From: Planctomycetota bacterium
Lineage (GTDB): Bacteria > Planctomycetota > UBA1135 > GCA-002686595
Length of the DNA: 64,000 bases
Reading direction: 5' to 3'
NCBI GenBank assembly: GCA_016795205.1
Contig: JAEUHZ010000013.1
Coordinates: 20,867-84,866, forward strand
The notes beneath the pieces were generated by a model. That model had not been told where the DNA came from and ran no database searches. It worked only from the letters and a program-made list of their open reading frames with translations. Every line of letters begins with the position of its first letter. Positions within the stretch are counted from its first letter, which is position 1. The position numbers were made by a program, and so were the translations under genes. Shown piece by piece: positions 1 through 8,773 of the stretch.

Positions 1-116
1 GCGAAGTGAGCCCGCGGGGCTGGGGGCGCGTCGGGCTCGCGGGTGGGCGCGAGCCGCGGCCGCGCTCCGGGACACCGCACGGCTCCCGTCCGAGCCTGGG
101 TTAGACTCGGGCGCGC

Positions 117-3100
117 TTGCCCCCCCGTTCGAAGCCGCGCGCGCCGACCGCCGCCGAAGCGCTCTTCGCGTCCTGGATCGCCGACCGCACGCGCGACTTC
201 GAGGCGGTCGTGCGTGCTGCGCCCGAGCACGCTCGCGAGCTGCGGGCCCTGCACGCGCTGTGGTCGCGGCTCGAGCCGTTGCTCGCGCTGGCCGGCATCT
301 CGGACACGGAAGCGGCGCGGCGACTCCACGCTGCCGCCGAGGACGGTGCGGCGCCGCCGACCCCGCTGGACCTGCTCCCGCCGACCGGCGCGGGCGCGGG
401 CTCGGCCACGGACGACCTCCTGCGCCGGCTGGAATCCAAGTCGCGCGGCGCGCGCTATCGCTTGGAGGGCGAGGTGGCGCGCGGCGGCATGGGCGCGATC
501 CTGCGCGTCTGGGACGAGGACCTCCGCCGGCACCTCGCGATGAAGGTCGTGCTGGGCCAGGCGACGCCCGGCACGGGCACGCCGCCGGTCGACGCGCGTC
601 TCCTGGCGCGCTTCCTCGAGGAGGCGCAGATCACGGGTCAGCTCGAGCACCCGGGGATCGTCCCGGTCCACGAGCTGGGGCTCGACGCGGACGGCCGGGT
701 CTACTTCACGATGAAGCTCGTCAAGGGCCGCGATCTCGCCGCCGTCTTCGAGCTGGTCCGGGAGGGTCGCGAGGGCTGGTCGGAAACGCGCGCGCTGGGC
801 GTGCTCCTCAAGGTCTGCGAAGCCTTGGCCTACGCGCACTCCAAGGGCGTCGTGCACCGCGACCTCAAGCCGCAGAACGTCATGGTCGGCGACTTCGGCG
901 AGGTCTACGTCATGGACTGGGGGCTGGCGCGCGTGATCGGCGACGCGCGCGCCAGCCCGGCTCGGCCCGCTGGCGACGCGCCGCACGTGCGCACGGAACG
1001 CTTCCAGGAGCGCGAGTCGAGCCCGGCCTCCTCGCTCATGACGCTCGAGGGCGACGTGGTCGGCACGCCGGCCTACATGTCGCCCGAGCAGGCCCGCGGC
1101 GAGCTCGAGGCGCTCTCGCCACGCTCGGACGTGTACGCGCTTGGCGCCATGCTCTACGACCTCCTGGCCGGCGCCCCGCCCTACACCACGCGCGGCGAGC
1201 ACACGGGCGGCGCAGCAGTCTGGAAGCGCGTGCTCGACGGCCCGCCGCCGCCGCTCGAGGAGCTCGCGCCGCGCGCGCCTTCGGAGCTCGTCGCCATCCA
1301 GGCGAAGGCCATGGCCCGCGAGGCGTCGCAACGCTACGCGGACGTCGCAGCGTTGGCCGAGGACCTGCGCGCGTTCCTGGAGGGCCGCGTCGTCGGCGCG
1401 TTCGAGGCTGGTGCGCTGGCGGAAGCTCGCAAGTGGGTGCGGCGCAACCGGGGGCTCGCCGCCGCGCTCGCGGGCGCGGTGCTGGCGCTCATCGCGGGGC
1501 TCGTCGTGACCCTGATCCTCGCCGACCGCGTGCGGCAGAACGCGGTGCTGGCCGAGGCGAGCGCCACCGAAGCACGGCGCCAGGCGCGCGTGGCGGGCGA
1601 GGTCAACGCGTTCCTGAACGTGGACGTGCTCGCCGCGGTGGCACCCGAGCGCGAGGGCCTCGACGTCACCGTGCGCGAGGTCCTCGACCGCGCCTCCGCA
1701 AGCCTGGACGGCCGGTTCGCCGAGGACCCGGCGGTCGAGGCCGCGCTGCGCATGACGATCGGCACGAGCTACGAGAAGCTCGGCGTCACCGAGCCGGCTC
1801 GACGCCACTTCGAGCGCGCGCTCGAGTTGCAGCGCGCGAACTCCGGCGCGGAGTCGGAGCCGGCGCTGCTCGCCGCGGCGGCGATGGCCTCGACGTGGGC
1901 CAAGCTGGGACGGGTTACCGAGGCGATCGGGATCCACCGCGAGGTCGTCGCGGGGTTCGAACGACTCCATGGCCCCGAGCACCCGGCGACCCTCGCGGCG
2001 CGGGTGGATCTCGCCGTGGAGCTCTCGAACGACGGGCAGTACGAGGAGGCCCAGGCGCTGTGCGACAGCACCCTTTCGATCCTCGAGCGGGTCATGGATT
2101 CGCGGGACATGCTCGTGCTGACGGCCCGCAACAACCGCGCGCTGCTCGCGGGACGGCAGGGACGCTACGCCGAGGCGGCGGCGGAGCTCGAGGACGTGCT
2201 CGAGTTGCAGACGCTGACGCTCGGCGAGCGACACCCCGAGACGCTGACGACGCTGGGCAACGTGGCCTCGCTCATGTTCCAGCTCGGGCGCATCGGCGAG
2301 TGCGAGGAACTCGCACGCCGCGGCCATGCGCTGTGCGTCGAGGTCATCGGCCCGGCGCACCCGCGCACGGGAGCGCTGGCCGGATTCGTCGGCCACGCGC
2401 TGCTGCAACGCGGACGGGGCCAGGAAGCCGAGCCTTGGCTGCTCGAGTACTACGAGACCACGCGTGCCTCCGTGGGCGAGGACACCGAGCTGGCACAGCA
2501 GGCGCGCACGCTGGTCGCCGGCTCCATGGCTGCGCTGGGTCGCCTGGCGGAGGCCGCCGAGCTCCAGAGCCAGACGCTCGCGGTGCAGCGGCGCATCCTC
2601 GCGCCCGACCACCCCACGACGCTCTTGACGGCCAACTCGCTCGCGACGTGGCTGCTCGACCTCGGGCGACTCGACGAAGCCGAGCCCCTGTTCCGCGACA
2701 CGATCGAGGCCCAGTCACGCAAGCTCGGGCCCGACCATCCGTCCACGATCGTCACGACCGAGAACCTCGCCAACCTGCTGCGCACGCGCGGCCGCCTCGA
2801 GGAGTGCCAGACGCTCCTGCGCACCGTGCTCGAAGCGCGTCGTCGAGCGCTGGGCGACGAGCACCCGGACGTGGCGAAGACCACGTACAACCTGGGGCTC
2901 GTGCTCTCCGAGGCCAAGCAGCCGGCGGAGGCGCTGCCGCTGCTCGAGGACGCCGCGCGCCGCTGCCGCGCGCTGGGCGGCGACGCACCGCCGGGGGTCC
3001 TGTCCGCGACGCTGCGCACGCTCGGCGACCTGCGGCTCGCCGCCAGGGAGCACGACGCCGCACTGCAGGCCTACCGCGAGTCCCTCGCGGAGCACCGGCG

Positions 3101-3452
3101 CTCGGTCGCCGACGACGCACGGTCGGGCTTCCTGCTCCATCAGATCGGGAGCTGCCTGCTCGCGAAGCAGGACTTCGAGAGCGCGCTGGCGGCATTCGAG
3201 GAGGCCTACCCGCTGCGGCTCCTCGGCACGGACGCCGACGGGACGAGTCCGCGCTACACGCGCATGGGCCTCGCGCGGACGCTGCTCGGGCTCGAGCGCT
3301 TCGCCGAGTGCGAGCTCGTGGGCCTCGATGTCCACGAGCGCACCTCGCGCACGAAGGGCGCGGACCACGCCGAGACGCAGAACACGCGCAGGCTGCTGGG
3401 CGACCTCTACGCGCGCTGGGGCAAGCCCGACGAGGCCGCCAAGTACCGCTGA
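117..3452 (+). CDS. Transmembrane Ser/Thr protein kinase with C-terminal TPR array
   Basis: The 1111-residue product phosphorylates proteins on Ser/Thr by family. The kinase domain (about residues 114-425) has a glycine loop near GEVARGGMG, the ATP-binding Lys143 (AMK), catalytic HRD at 247-249, a metal-binding DWG at 267-269 in place of DFG, and GTPAYMSPEQ at 316-325. One membrane segment (about 447-469) separates it from an outer region of repeated TPR-like units built around G-x-x-H-P-x-T. The architecture is a cytoplasmic kinase with an external protein-binding sensor. The start is TTG at 117, only 9 nt after the hexamer TAGACT (102-107), so the message may be nearly leaderless. A residue pattern of DWG instead of DFG is common in planctomycete kinases and is not itself a sign of inactivity. 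The substrate is unknown. The gene converges on coaB with 7 nt between stop codons. Confidence 0.93.
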   Translation: MPPRSKPRAPTAAEALFASWIADRTRDFEAVVRAAPEHARELRALHALWSRLEPLLALAGISDTEAARRLHAAAEDGAAPPTPLDLLPPTGAGAGSATDDLLRRLESKSRGARYRLEGEVARGGMGAILRVWDEDLRRHLAMKVVLGQATPGTGTPPVDARLLARFLEEAQITGQLEHPGIVPVHELGLDADGRVYFTMKLVKGRDLAAVFELVREGREGWSETRALGVLLKVCEALAYAHSKGVVHRDLKPQNVMVGDFGEVYVMDWGLARVIGDARASPARPAGDAPHVRTERFQERESSPASSLMTLEGDVVGTPAYMSPEQARGELEALSPRSDVYALGAMLYDLLAGAPPYTTRGEHTGGAAVWKRVLDGPPPPLEELAPRAPSELVAIQAKAMAREASQRYADVAALAEDLRAFLEGRVVGAFEAGALAEARKWVRRNRGLAAALAGAVLALIAGLVVTLILADRVRQNAVLAEASATEARRQARVAGEVNAFLNVDVLAAVAPEREGLDVTVREVLDRASASLDGRFAEDPAVEAALRMTIGTSYEKLGVTEPARRHFERALELQRANSGAESEPALLAAAAMASTWAKLGRVTEAIGIHREVVAGFERLHGPEHPATLAARVDLAVELSNDGQYEEAQALCDSTLSILERVMDSRDMLVLTARNNRALLAGRQGRYAEAAAELEDVLELQTLTLGERHPETLTTLGNVASLMFQLGRIGECEELARRGHALCVEVIGPAHPRTGALAGFVGHALLQRGRGQEAEPWLLEYYETTRASVGEDTELAQQARTLVAGSMAALGRLAEAAELQSQTLAVQRRILAPDHPTTLLTANSLATWLLDLGRLDEAEPLFRDTIEAQSRKLGPDHPSTIVTTENLANLLRTRGRLEECQTLLRTVLEARRRALGDEHPDVAKTTYNLGLVLSEAKQPAEALPLLEDAARRCRALGGDAPPGVLSATLRTLGDLRLAAREHDAALQAYRESLAEHRRSVADDARSGFLLHQIGSCLLAKQDFESALAAFEEAYPLRLLGTDADGTSPRYTRMGLARTLLGLERFAECELVGLDVHERTSRTKGADHAETQNTRRLLGDLYARWGKPDEAAKYR

Positions 3453-3459
3453 ACCGCGC

Positions 3460-4128
3460 TCAGCTCGCGGCGAGGACGTCGCCATGCCGCAGCAACGCCA
3501 CGAGATCGCGCGCGGCGGCGCGCTTCGAGCGCTCGGGGATCGCGATCCGCACGCCGCTCGCGCCGAGCACGACGAGGCGCGTGGTGTCGGCATTCAGGGC
3601 GCCCGGCCCGTTCAGCACGATCCAGTCCGCGCCCTTCTTCCTCAGCTTGGCGCGCGCGCGGCGCTCGCCGTCACCGGTCTCCAGCGCGAACGCGACCACG
3701 GTGCGTCGCGGATCGCGGCGCCCGCGCGTCAGCGTCGCCAGCACGTCGGGGTTCCTCACGAGGTCGATCCGCGCGCGCCTGGCGCCGCCGTCCTTCGCGC
3801 GCCACTTGCCGGCCAGCACACGCGCCGGCCGCCAGTCCGCGACCGCGGCGGCCATGAAGAGCGCGTCGGCCGCGCGCCACTCCGCCCGCAGGGCGCCGAG
3901 CATCTCGCGCGCGCTCTCGACGTCGATGCGCCGCACGCCCTTGGGCGTCGCCAGCGCGACCGGACCCGCCACCAGCACGACGTCGTGCCCGGCGCGCGCG
4001 GCCGCCTCGGCGAGCGCGAAGCCCATGCGGCCGCTCGAATCGTTCGAGAGGAAGCGCACCGGATCGACGCGCTCGCGCGTGGGACCCGCGGAGACCAGGA
4101 CGCGCAGGCGAGGGCGGCGGCGGGCCAT
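3460..4128 (-). CDS. coaB: Phosphopantothenate-cysteine ligase (CoaB), stand-alone
   Basis: This 222-aa protein matches the ligase half of CoaBC, which joins cysteine to 4'-phosphopantothenate in coenzyme A synthesis. The nucleotide-binding stretch SAGPTRERVDPVRFLSN begins at residue 13, and the C-terminal part has the LNGPGALNADTTRLVVL signature. In most bacteria the decarboxylase and ligase are fused as one polypeptide. Here they are separate genes (coaC at 4908-5450) with a membrane-protein gene between them, all on the same strand with short gaps. It is the last gene of the operon. The ATG lies 31 nt after the upstream gene's stop codon. Confidence 0.9.
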   Translation of the reverse strand: MARRRPRLRVLVSAGPTRERVDPVRFLSNDSSGRMGFALAEAAARAGHDVVLVAGPVALATPKGVRRIDVESAREMLGALRAEWRAADALFMAAAVADWRPARVLAGKWRAKDGGARRARIDLVRNPDVLATLTRGRRDPRRTVVAFALETGDGERRARAKLRKKGADWIVLNGPGALNADTTRLVVLGASGVRIAIPERSKRAAARDLVALLRHGDVLAAS

Positions 4129-4159
4129 GCGTGGATTCTCGCGCCCCGGAGCGGGCTCG

Positions 4160-4903
4160 TCACGCGCCGCGCTTGCGACGACGGCGCCGGCGCGCGCCGG
4201 CCTGGGGGGCCTGGGCGGCGGCCGCGGCCGGCTCGGGAAACAGGACCGCGTGGAGCTCCTCGCCGAAGACCTCGTGCGCCGCGAGCACCAGCCCCGACAC
4301 GATCAACGCGCCCAGGATCGCCGCGTTGCCCCACAGGAACGAGAGCAGGCTGCAGGCGAGCCCGGCCAGGAGCAGCCGCCGCAGCAGGTAGCCCACGCGC
4401 GGCTCGAAGACGCTCTTGGCCGTCTTTCCGCTCGTGCCGGCCAGCAGGGCCGCCGCGCGCGGCGCCTGGGCCAGGAGCAAGCCCCCGAACGACCAGAACA
4501 CCCAGCCGCCCTCGAGCAGCTCGCGTGGCTCGAAGTCCACGCGCTCCAGGAGGCCCGCGCCGAACACGAACACGACCACGCCGATCGCGAAGGTCATCAG
4601 CCCGGCCACGAGCCCGAACACGACCAGCCCGCCGACGACGGCGTTGTACAGGTCGCCCTCGGGCTCGTACCACTGCTCGCGCGCCACGACGACGGCCGCG
4701 GCTGCGACCACGATCCACAGGCCGGCCAGCGTGTCGAGCGCGATCAGGCTGACCGCCTGGATCCCCGACCACCCCAGCCCCGCCACGCCCGCGACGGGGA
4801 TCATGTGGCGCGCGACGATGCCCCAGGTGCGCGGCGAGCGCAGCGCCCCGCGCCAGTCGAGTCCGCGCCAGCGCGCGCGGTCGAGCTCCGGCCGCGGCCC
4901 CAC
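4160..4903 (-). CDS. Multi-pass membrane protein between coaC and coaB, function unknown
   Basis: The frame encodes 247 residues with about six hydrophobic segments (near residues 37-55, 58-75, 88-115, 130-150, 172-195 and 197-215) and a very basic C-terminal tail (RRRRRRKRG). I do not recognise it securely. The alternation of helices and the W-rich first third recall DUF6498-type membrane proteins, but that is weak. It starts at GTG only 4 nt after the coaC stop codon, so it is translated with the CoA genes. Its position inside a split coaB/coaC pair is unusual and could hint at a link to pantothenate handling, or may be chance operon membership. Confidence 0.75.
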   Translation of the reverse strand: MGPRPELDRARWRGLDWRGALRSPRTWGIVARHMIPVAGVAGLGWSGIQAVSLIALDTLAGLWIVVAAAAVVVAREQWYEPEGDLYNAVVGGLVVFGLVAGLMTFAIGVVVFVFGAGLLERVDFEPRELLEGGWVFWSFGGLLLAQAPRAAALLAGTSGKTAKSVFEPRVGYLLRRLLLAGLACSLLSFLWGNAAILGALIVSGLVLAAHEVFGEELHAVLFPEPAAAAAQAPQAGARRRRRRKRGA

Positions 4904-4907
4904 GCCC

Positions 4908-5450
4908 TCAGCGTCCGAGCAGCGCTTCGAGCACCTCGGCGATGCGCGCCGGCTCCGGCAGGCGGCCGGGTCCCACGTCGCCGCAGGCCAGCGTGCCCTC
5001 GTCGGGCTCCAGGACGCGCCAGCCGTCCTCGCGCAGGCGCCCCAGGTTGCGCTGCACGGCGGGCGCGACGAGCATCGCCGGGTTCATCGCTGGCGCGATG
5101 ACGCGCGGCTTGTTCTGCGCCAGCGCGAGGGCGACCGTGCTGAGCAGGTCATCCGCCAGCCCGTTCGCGAGCCGCCCCAGGAGGTCCGCGCTGGCGGGCG
5201 CCACGACCAGCGCGTCGCCCCAGCGGGCCAGCTCGATGTGGTCCATCGCCGCGTGCCGGTGCGCCCCGAACTCCTCGACGAAGGCCGGCTGACCGCTGAC
5301 CGCCTCGAAGAGCTGCGGGTTCACGAGTTCCGCCGCGCGCCGCGTCAGGACGGCCCGCACCGCGTGCCCGCGCTGGGTGAGCTTGCTGGCGAGGTCACAG
5401 GCCTTGTAGACCGCGACCGAGGCGCTGGCGCCGAGGAGGACGTTGGCCAT
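4908..5450 (-). CDS. coaC: Phosphopantothenoylcysteine decarboxylase (CoaC), stand-alone
   Basis: This 180-aa flavoprotein (HFCD family) decarboxylates 4'-phosphopantothenoylcysteine using FMN. Key features are all present: the N-terminal GASASVAVYK loop, the catalytic His71 in DHIELARW, the APAMN substrate motif at 119-123, and the catalytic Cys156 in ACGDVGPGR. The ATG at 5450 is preferred over upstream in-frame codons because MANVLLGA is where the family normally begins. The ligase half is absent from this protein and lies separately at 3460-4128. The usual gmk-rpoZ-coaBC order is not seen: the 94 nt between gmk and coaC hold no omega-subunit gene. Confidence 0.92.
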   Translation of the reverse strand: MANVLLGASASVAVYKACDLASKLTQRGHAVRAVLTRRAAELVNPQLFEAVSGQPAFVEEFGAHRHAAMDHIELARWGDALVVAPASADLLGRLANGLADDLLSTVALALAQNKPRVIAPAMNPAMLVAPAVQRNLGRLREDGWRVLEPDEGTLACGDVGPGRLPEPARIAEVLEALLGR

Positions 5451-5544
5451 GGACCCATCCTCGCCGCCGGGCGCCCGCGGGGTCCAGCCTGCACCCTCGA
5501 CCCGGTGGTCCTCGACTGGCCCGGGCCGCCGCGAGCCCGCCCGC

Positions 5545-6126
5545 TCAGCGCCCGCGGGCCGGCGTCGCAGCATCGAGCCCGACGAGCCGCCGCACCTCGC
5601 CCACCGCGCGCGCCAGGTCGTCGTTCACCACGATGTGGTCGTACTTCACGCGCTCGCGCCACTCGTCCTCGGCCTTGTGCAGACGGCGCTCGAGGACCTC
5701 GGGCGCCTCGGTGCCGCGCGCCACGAGGCGCTTGCGCAGCTCCTCGAAGTCCGGCGGCGCGATGAACACGTACAGGCCCGGCTCGCCCAGCGCGCGCAAT
5801 TGGTTGGCTCCCTGCACGTCGATCTCGAGCAGGTAGACCTTGCCCTGCGAGAGCGCCACGCGCACCGGCTCGCGCAAGGTGCCGTAGAGGTTCCCGTAGA
5901 CCTCGGCATGCTCGAGGAAGGCGCCCTCCTGGATCAGGCGGCGGAAGTCCTCGCGCGACAGGAACCGGTAGTCGCGGCCGTCCACCTCCCCCGGGCGCGG
6001 CTTGCGCGTGGTGGCCGAGACGCTGAACTCCACGCGCGGATCTTCCAGGAGCTTCTTGCAGATCGTGCTCTTGCCCGCCCCGGAGGGGCCGGAGATCACG
6101 AGCATGCGGCCGGCCGGTTCCGACAT
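5545..6126 (-). CDS. gmk: Guanylate kinase
   Basis: The 193-aa enzyme phosphorylates GMP to GDP in the cytoplasm. The P-loop GPSGAGKST spans residues 13-21. It is followed by the GMP-binding SATTRKPRPGEVDGRDYRF stretch and the LEIDVQGANQL segment. Length is normal for the family (about 190-210). It starts 4 nt after the stop codon of yicC, an arrangement found in many bacteria, so the two are probably translated together. Confidence 0.96.
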   Translation of the reverse strand: MSEPAGRMLVISGPSGAGKSTICKKLLEDPRVEFSVSATTRKPRPGEVDGRDYRFLSREDFRRLIQEGAFLEHAEVYGNLYGTLREPVRVALSQGKVYLLEIDVQGANQLRALGEPGLYVFIAPPDFEELRKRLVARGTEAPEVLERRLHKAEDEWRERVKYDHIVVNDDLARAVGEVRRLVGLDAATPARGR

Positions 6127-6130
6127 GGGA

Positions 6131-7015
6131 CTACTCCACGTTCTGGACCTGCTCGCGCAGGCGCTCGACGAGCGTCTTGAGCTCCACGACGAGGTGCGCG
6201 GCCTGGGCGTCGTTGCACTTCGACCCGATCGTGTTCGCCTCGCGGAACAGCTCCTGCACGAGGAAGTCGAGCGGCCGGCCCGCGGGAGTGCCCGAGGCGA
6301 CCAGCGCGTCGAGCTGCGCCAGGTGGCTGGCGAGCCGCGTCAGCTCCTCCGCGACGTCCGTCTTGTCCGCCAGGAGCGCCAGCTCGCGCGCCAAGTCGGC
6401 CTCCTTGGGCAGGCGCGCGCCGGGCGCGCCCTCGAGCAGGTCGGCGAGGCGCCGCCGCAACGCCGCGTGCTGCTCCTGGACCAGCTTGGGCAAGCGCTTT
6501 TCGAGCCGCTTCGCGACGCCGCGGATCGCCTGGCCGTGCTTCTTCAGGTCGGCGGCCAACGCGCGCCCCTCGCGGGCCCGCATCGTGTCGAGGCTCTCCA
6601 GCGCCGCACCGAGCGCCGCCAGGACCAGGCGCTCGTCGGCGCGGGCGCGCGCGTCGCCGTCGCCGGCGACCAGGACCCCCGGCAGCCCCAGGACGGTCTC
6701 GAGCCCGAACTCGGCCTCCAGGCCGGCGGCGCGCGTGGCCCGTTGGATCTCCACGCACCAGGCGCGCAGGGCCCGCTCGTCGATGCGCGCGCCGGCGCCG
6801 CGCTCGCGCTCGAGGTCGACGCCGACGGTCACCGAGCCGCGCGAGAGCTTGGCGCGCACGGCGGCCTCGATCTGCGGCTCGAGGTGCGTGAGCGACTGCG
6901 GCAGACGCGACTTGACCTGCAGATGCCGGTGATTGACCGAGCGGATCTCGACGCGTGCTTCGGCGCCCGAGCCCTTCGCAGCCGCGGCGCCGAAGCCGGT
7001 CATCGAGCGCAGCAT
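6131..7015 (-). CDS. yicC: YicC-family endoribonuclease
   Basis: The protein begins with the family hallmark MTGFG, preceded here by four residues (MLRS). An alternative start at 7003 would give MTGFG directly. YicC proteins are RNases with an N-terminal YicC-like domain and a C-terminal DUF1732 domain. The latter is seen here in the C-terminal segment ending GSKCNDAQAAHLVVELK, with the adjacent QELFREANTIGSK signature. The length of 290-294 residues is typical. It lies directly upstream of gmk and 4 nt downstream of pyrE. Confidence 0.92.
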   Translation of the reverse strand: MLRSMTGFGAAAAKGSGAEARVEIRSVNHRHLQVKSRLPQSLTHLEPQIEAAVRAKLSRGSVTVGVDLERERGAGARIDERALRAWCVEIQRATRAAGLEAEFGLETVLGLPGVLVAGDGDARARADERLVLAALGAALESLDTMRAREGRALAADLKKHGQAIRGVAKRLEKRLPKLVQEQHAALRRRLADLLEGAPGARLPKEADLARELALLADKTDVAEELTRLASHLAQLDALVASGTPAGRPLDFLVQELFREANTIGSKCNDAQAAHLVVELKTLVERLREQVQNVE

Positions 7016-7019
7016 CGGG

Positions 7020-7622
7020 TCAGGCCCCCGGCCGGCTGCCGGGCTTGACGGCCTGCGAGCCGGCCTTGCACAGCGGGCAGGCCGCCGGCTCCCAGGCCAC
7101 CGCGTCGACCTCCGCCAGGGCGAACAGCGGCAGCCCGTCGCGCTCGAAAGGGTTGCCGCCCGAGCGGTTCACGATGCAGCCCGCCGCCAGCGGCCGCACC
7201 CCGAGGCGCGCGAGCAGCTCGATGACCTCGCGCGCCGAGCCACCCGTCGTCATGACGTCCTCGACGACGAGCACCCGGTCCGAGGGCTTGAGCGCGAAGC
7301 CGCGACGCAGCTCCATGACGTCGCCCTTGCGCTCGGTGAACTGCGCGCGCGCGCCGAGCGCGCGCGCCACCTCGTAGGCCCAGGTCACGGCCCCCAGCGC
7401 GGGGCCGATCACGACGTCGTAGGGCGTCGTGTGCACGGCACGCACGCGCCGCGCGAACTCGACGGCCAGCGCCTCGGCCTTGCGCGGATGCTCCAGGAGC
7501 AGCGCGCACTGGAAGTAGCGGTCGCTGTGCTTGCCCGAGGAGAGCACGAAGTGCCCCTCGAGCATGGCGTTCGTCTCCCGGAACAGGTCCAGGATGCGAT
7601 CCTTGTCCATCAGGGCGGTCAT
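7020..7622 (-). CDS. pyrE: Orotate phosphoribosyltransferase
   Basis: The 200-aa enzyme makes orotidine 5'-phosphate from orotate and PRPP in pyrimidine synthesis. The PRPP-binding loop VLVVEDVMTTGGSA is intact, and the N-terminal FVLSSGKHSDRYFQ segment fits the family. A C-terminal CPLCKAGS segment with two cysteines is an addition seen in some bacterial PyrE proteins. It lies in the operon between secG and yicC, with gaps of 23 and 4 nt. Confidence 0.95.
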   Translation of the reverse strand: MTALMDKDRILDLFRETNAMLEGHFVLSSGKHSDRYFQCALLLEHPRKAEALAVEFARRVRAVHTTPYDVVIGPALGAVTWAYEVARALGARAQFTERKGDVMELRRGFALKPSDRVLVVEDVMTTGGSAREVIELLARLGVRPLAAGCIVNRSGGNPFERDGLPLFALAEVDAVAWEPAACPLCKAGSQAVKPGSRPGA

Positions 7623-7645
7623 GCCGAGGGCTCCCGTGCGCGCGC

Positions 7646-7990
7646 TCAGCCGCCGGGGGGCGGCGTGCCCGCGTCACCGGCTCCCGGCGGGACGGCCGGC
7701 GCCTGGATCGTGGGCGGGTTGAAGATCGAGTCGTCGACGATCGTGTCGCTGGCCGCCTGGCGGTTCATGACGTGGATCAAGAGCGCGCTGACGATGAAGA
7801 CCGCGCCCGTCCAGCCGGTGAACTTGTGGATGCCCGAGGCCGCCACGCCGAAGGTCTGCTGGCCGGCCGTGCCGAGCGCGTCCGTGAGCCCGCCGCCCTT
7901 GCCCTCCTGGAGCAGCACGACGATGCACAGGACGATCGCCGAGACGATGAACACGATGTAGAGGAGCGTGACGACGAGATCGAGGTTCAT
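7646..7990 (-). CDS. secG: Preprotein translocase subunit SecG
   Basis: The 114-aa protein is an accessory subunit of the SecYEG channel. It has two membrane helices (about residues 4-26 and 55-75) joined by the conserved cytoplasmic loop LLQEGKGGGLTDALG. The tail is long and rich in Pro and Gly. Pairing with tpiA directly upstream is a classic bacterial arrangement. The gap to tpiA is 21 nt. Confidence 0.95.
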   Translation of the reverse strand: MNLDLVVTLLYIVFIVSAIVLCIVVLLQEGKGGGLTDALGTAGQQTFGVAASGIHKFTGWTGAVFIVSALLIHVMNRQAASDTIVDDSIFNPPTIQAPAVPPGAGDAGTPPPGG

Positions 7991-8011
7991 GGGGACGGGT
8001 CGCGAGACGCT

Positions 8012-8773
8012 TCAGCGGAACTCGAGCAGGGGCAGGAACGTTTCAGGCTTCAGCGAGGCGCCGCCGACGAGCACGCCGTCGACGCCCCGGACCGCCATCA
8101 AGGCGCGCACATTGTCCGGTTTCACGCTCCCGCCGTACAGGATGCGCGTGTTCTCCGCCGCCGGCTCGTTGTACAGGCCGGCCAGCACGCCCCGCAGGTA
8201 GGCGTGGACCTCGCCGGCCTGCGCCGGGGTGGCGGTGCGGCCCGTGCCGATGGCCCAGACCGGCTCGTAGGCCAGCGTGACCCGCGTCTGCAGCGCGCGG
8301 CCGTCCACGCCGGCGAGGCCGCGCGCGAGCTGCTCGCCCACGACCGACTCGGTGCGCCGCGCGTCGCGCTCCTCGAGCGTCTCGCCCACGCACAGGATCG
8401 GCGACAGGCCGTGCTCCAGCGCGAGCTGCACCTTGCGCCCCACGAGCTCGCTCCCCTCGCCGTAGAGGTGACGGCGCTCGGAGTGCCCCACGATCACGTG
8501 GGTCGCGCCGACGTCCACGAGCATGGCGGGCGCGATCTCGCCGGTGAACGCCCCGGAGGGCTCGTCGGAGCAGTTCTGCGCGCCGCAGCGCACCCTGGAC
8601 CCGGCCAGCGCGCGCGCGACCTCGTCCAGGTAGACGAAGGGCGGGAACACGGCCACGTCGACGTCCTCGCGACGGCCCACGGCATCCCGCACCGCGAGCG
8701 CCAACCCGAGCGCGGTCTTGCGCTCCAGGTTCATCTTCCAGTTGCCCGCGACGAACGGCTTGCGGGCGCTCAT
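8012..8773 (-). CDS. tpiA: Triosephosphate isomerase
   Basis: The 253-aa glycolytic enzyme interconverts dihydroxyacetone phosphate and glyceraldehyde 3-phosphate. The active-site residues are all visible: Asn11 and Lys13 in GNWKMN, His97 in VGHSERR, and Glu170 in AYEPVWAIGTG. The phosphate-gripping YGGSVKPDN is also present. The ATG (8771-8773) overlaps the TGA of the upstream aroF gene in an ATGA junction, so translation is probably coupled to aroF. Confidence 0.97.
   Translation of the reverse strand: MSARKPFVAGNWKMNLERKTALGLALAVRDAVGRREDVDVAVFPPFVYLDEVARALAGSRVRCGAQNCSDEPSGAFTGEIAPAMLVDVGATHVIVGHSERRHLYGEGSELVGRKVQLALEHGLSPILCVGETLEERDARRTESVVGEQLARGLAGVDGRALQTRVTLAYEPVWAIGTGRTATPAQAGEVHAYLRGVLAGLYNEPAAENTRILYGGSVKPDNVRALMAVRGVDGVLVGGASLKPETFLPLLEFR

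Noticed and set aside
260..5101. Very long open frame on the plus strand across the kinase and coa genes
   Set aside because: It overlaps clear kinase and CoaB/CoaC coding regions in other frames, and its translation is low-complexity Arg/Ala/Gly/Pro, as expected for GC-rich shadow frames.
5451..5544. Possible rpoZ gene between gmk and coaC
   Set aside because: The 94-nt gap is too short and holds no omega-like frame.
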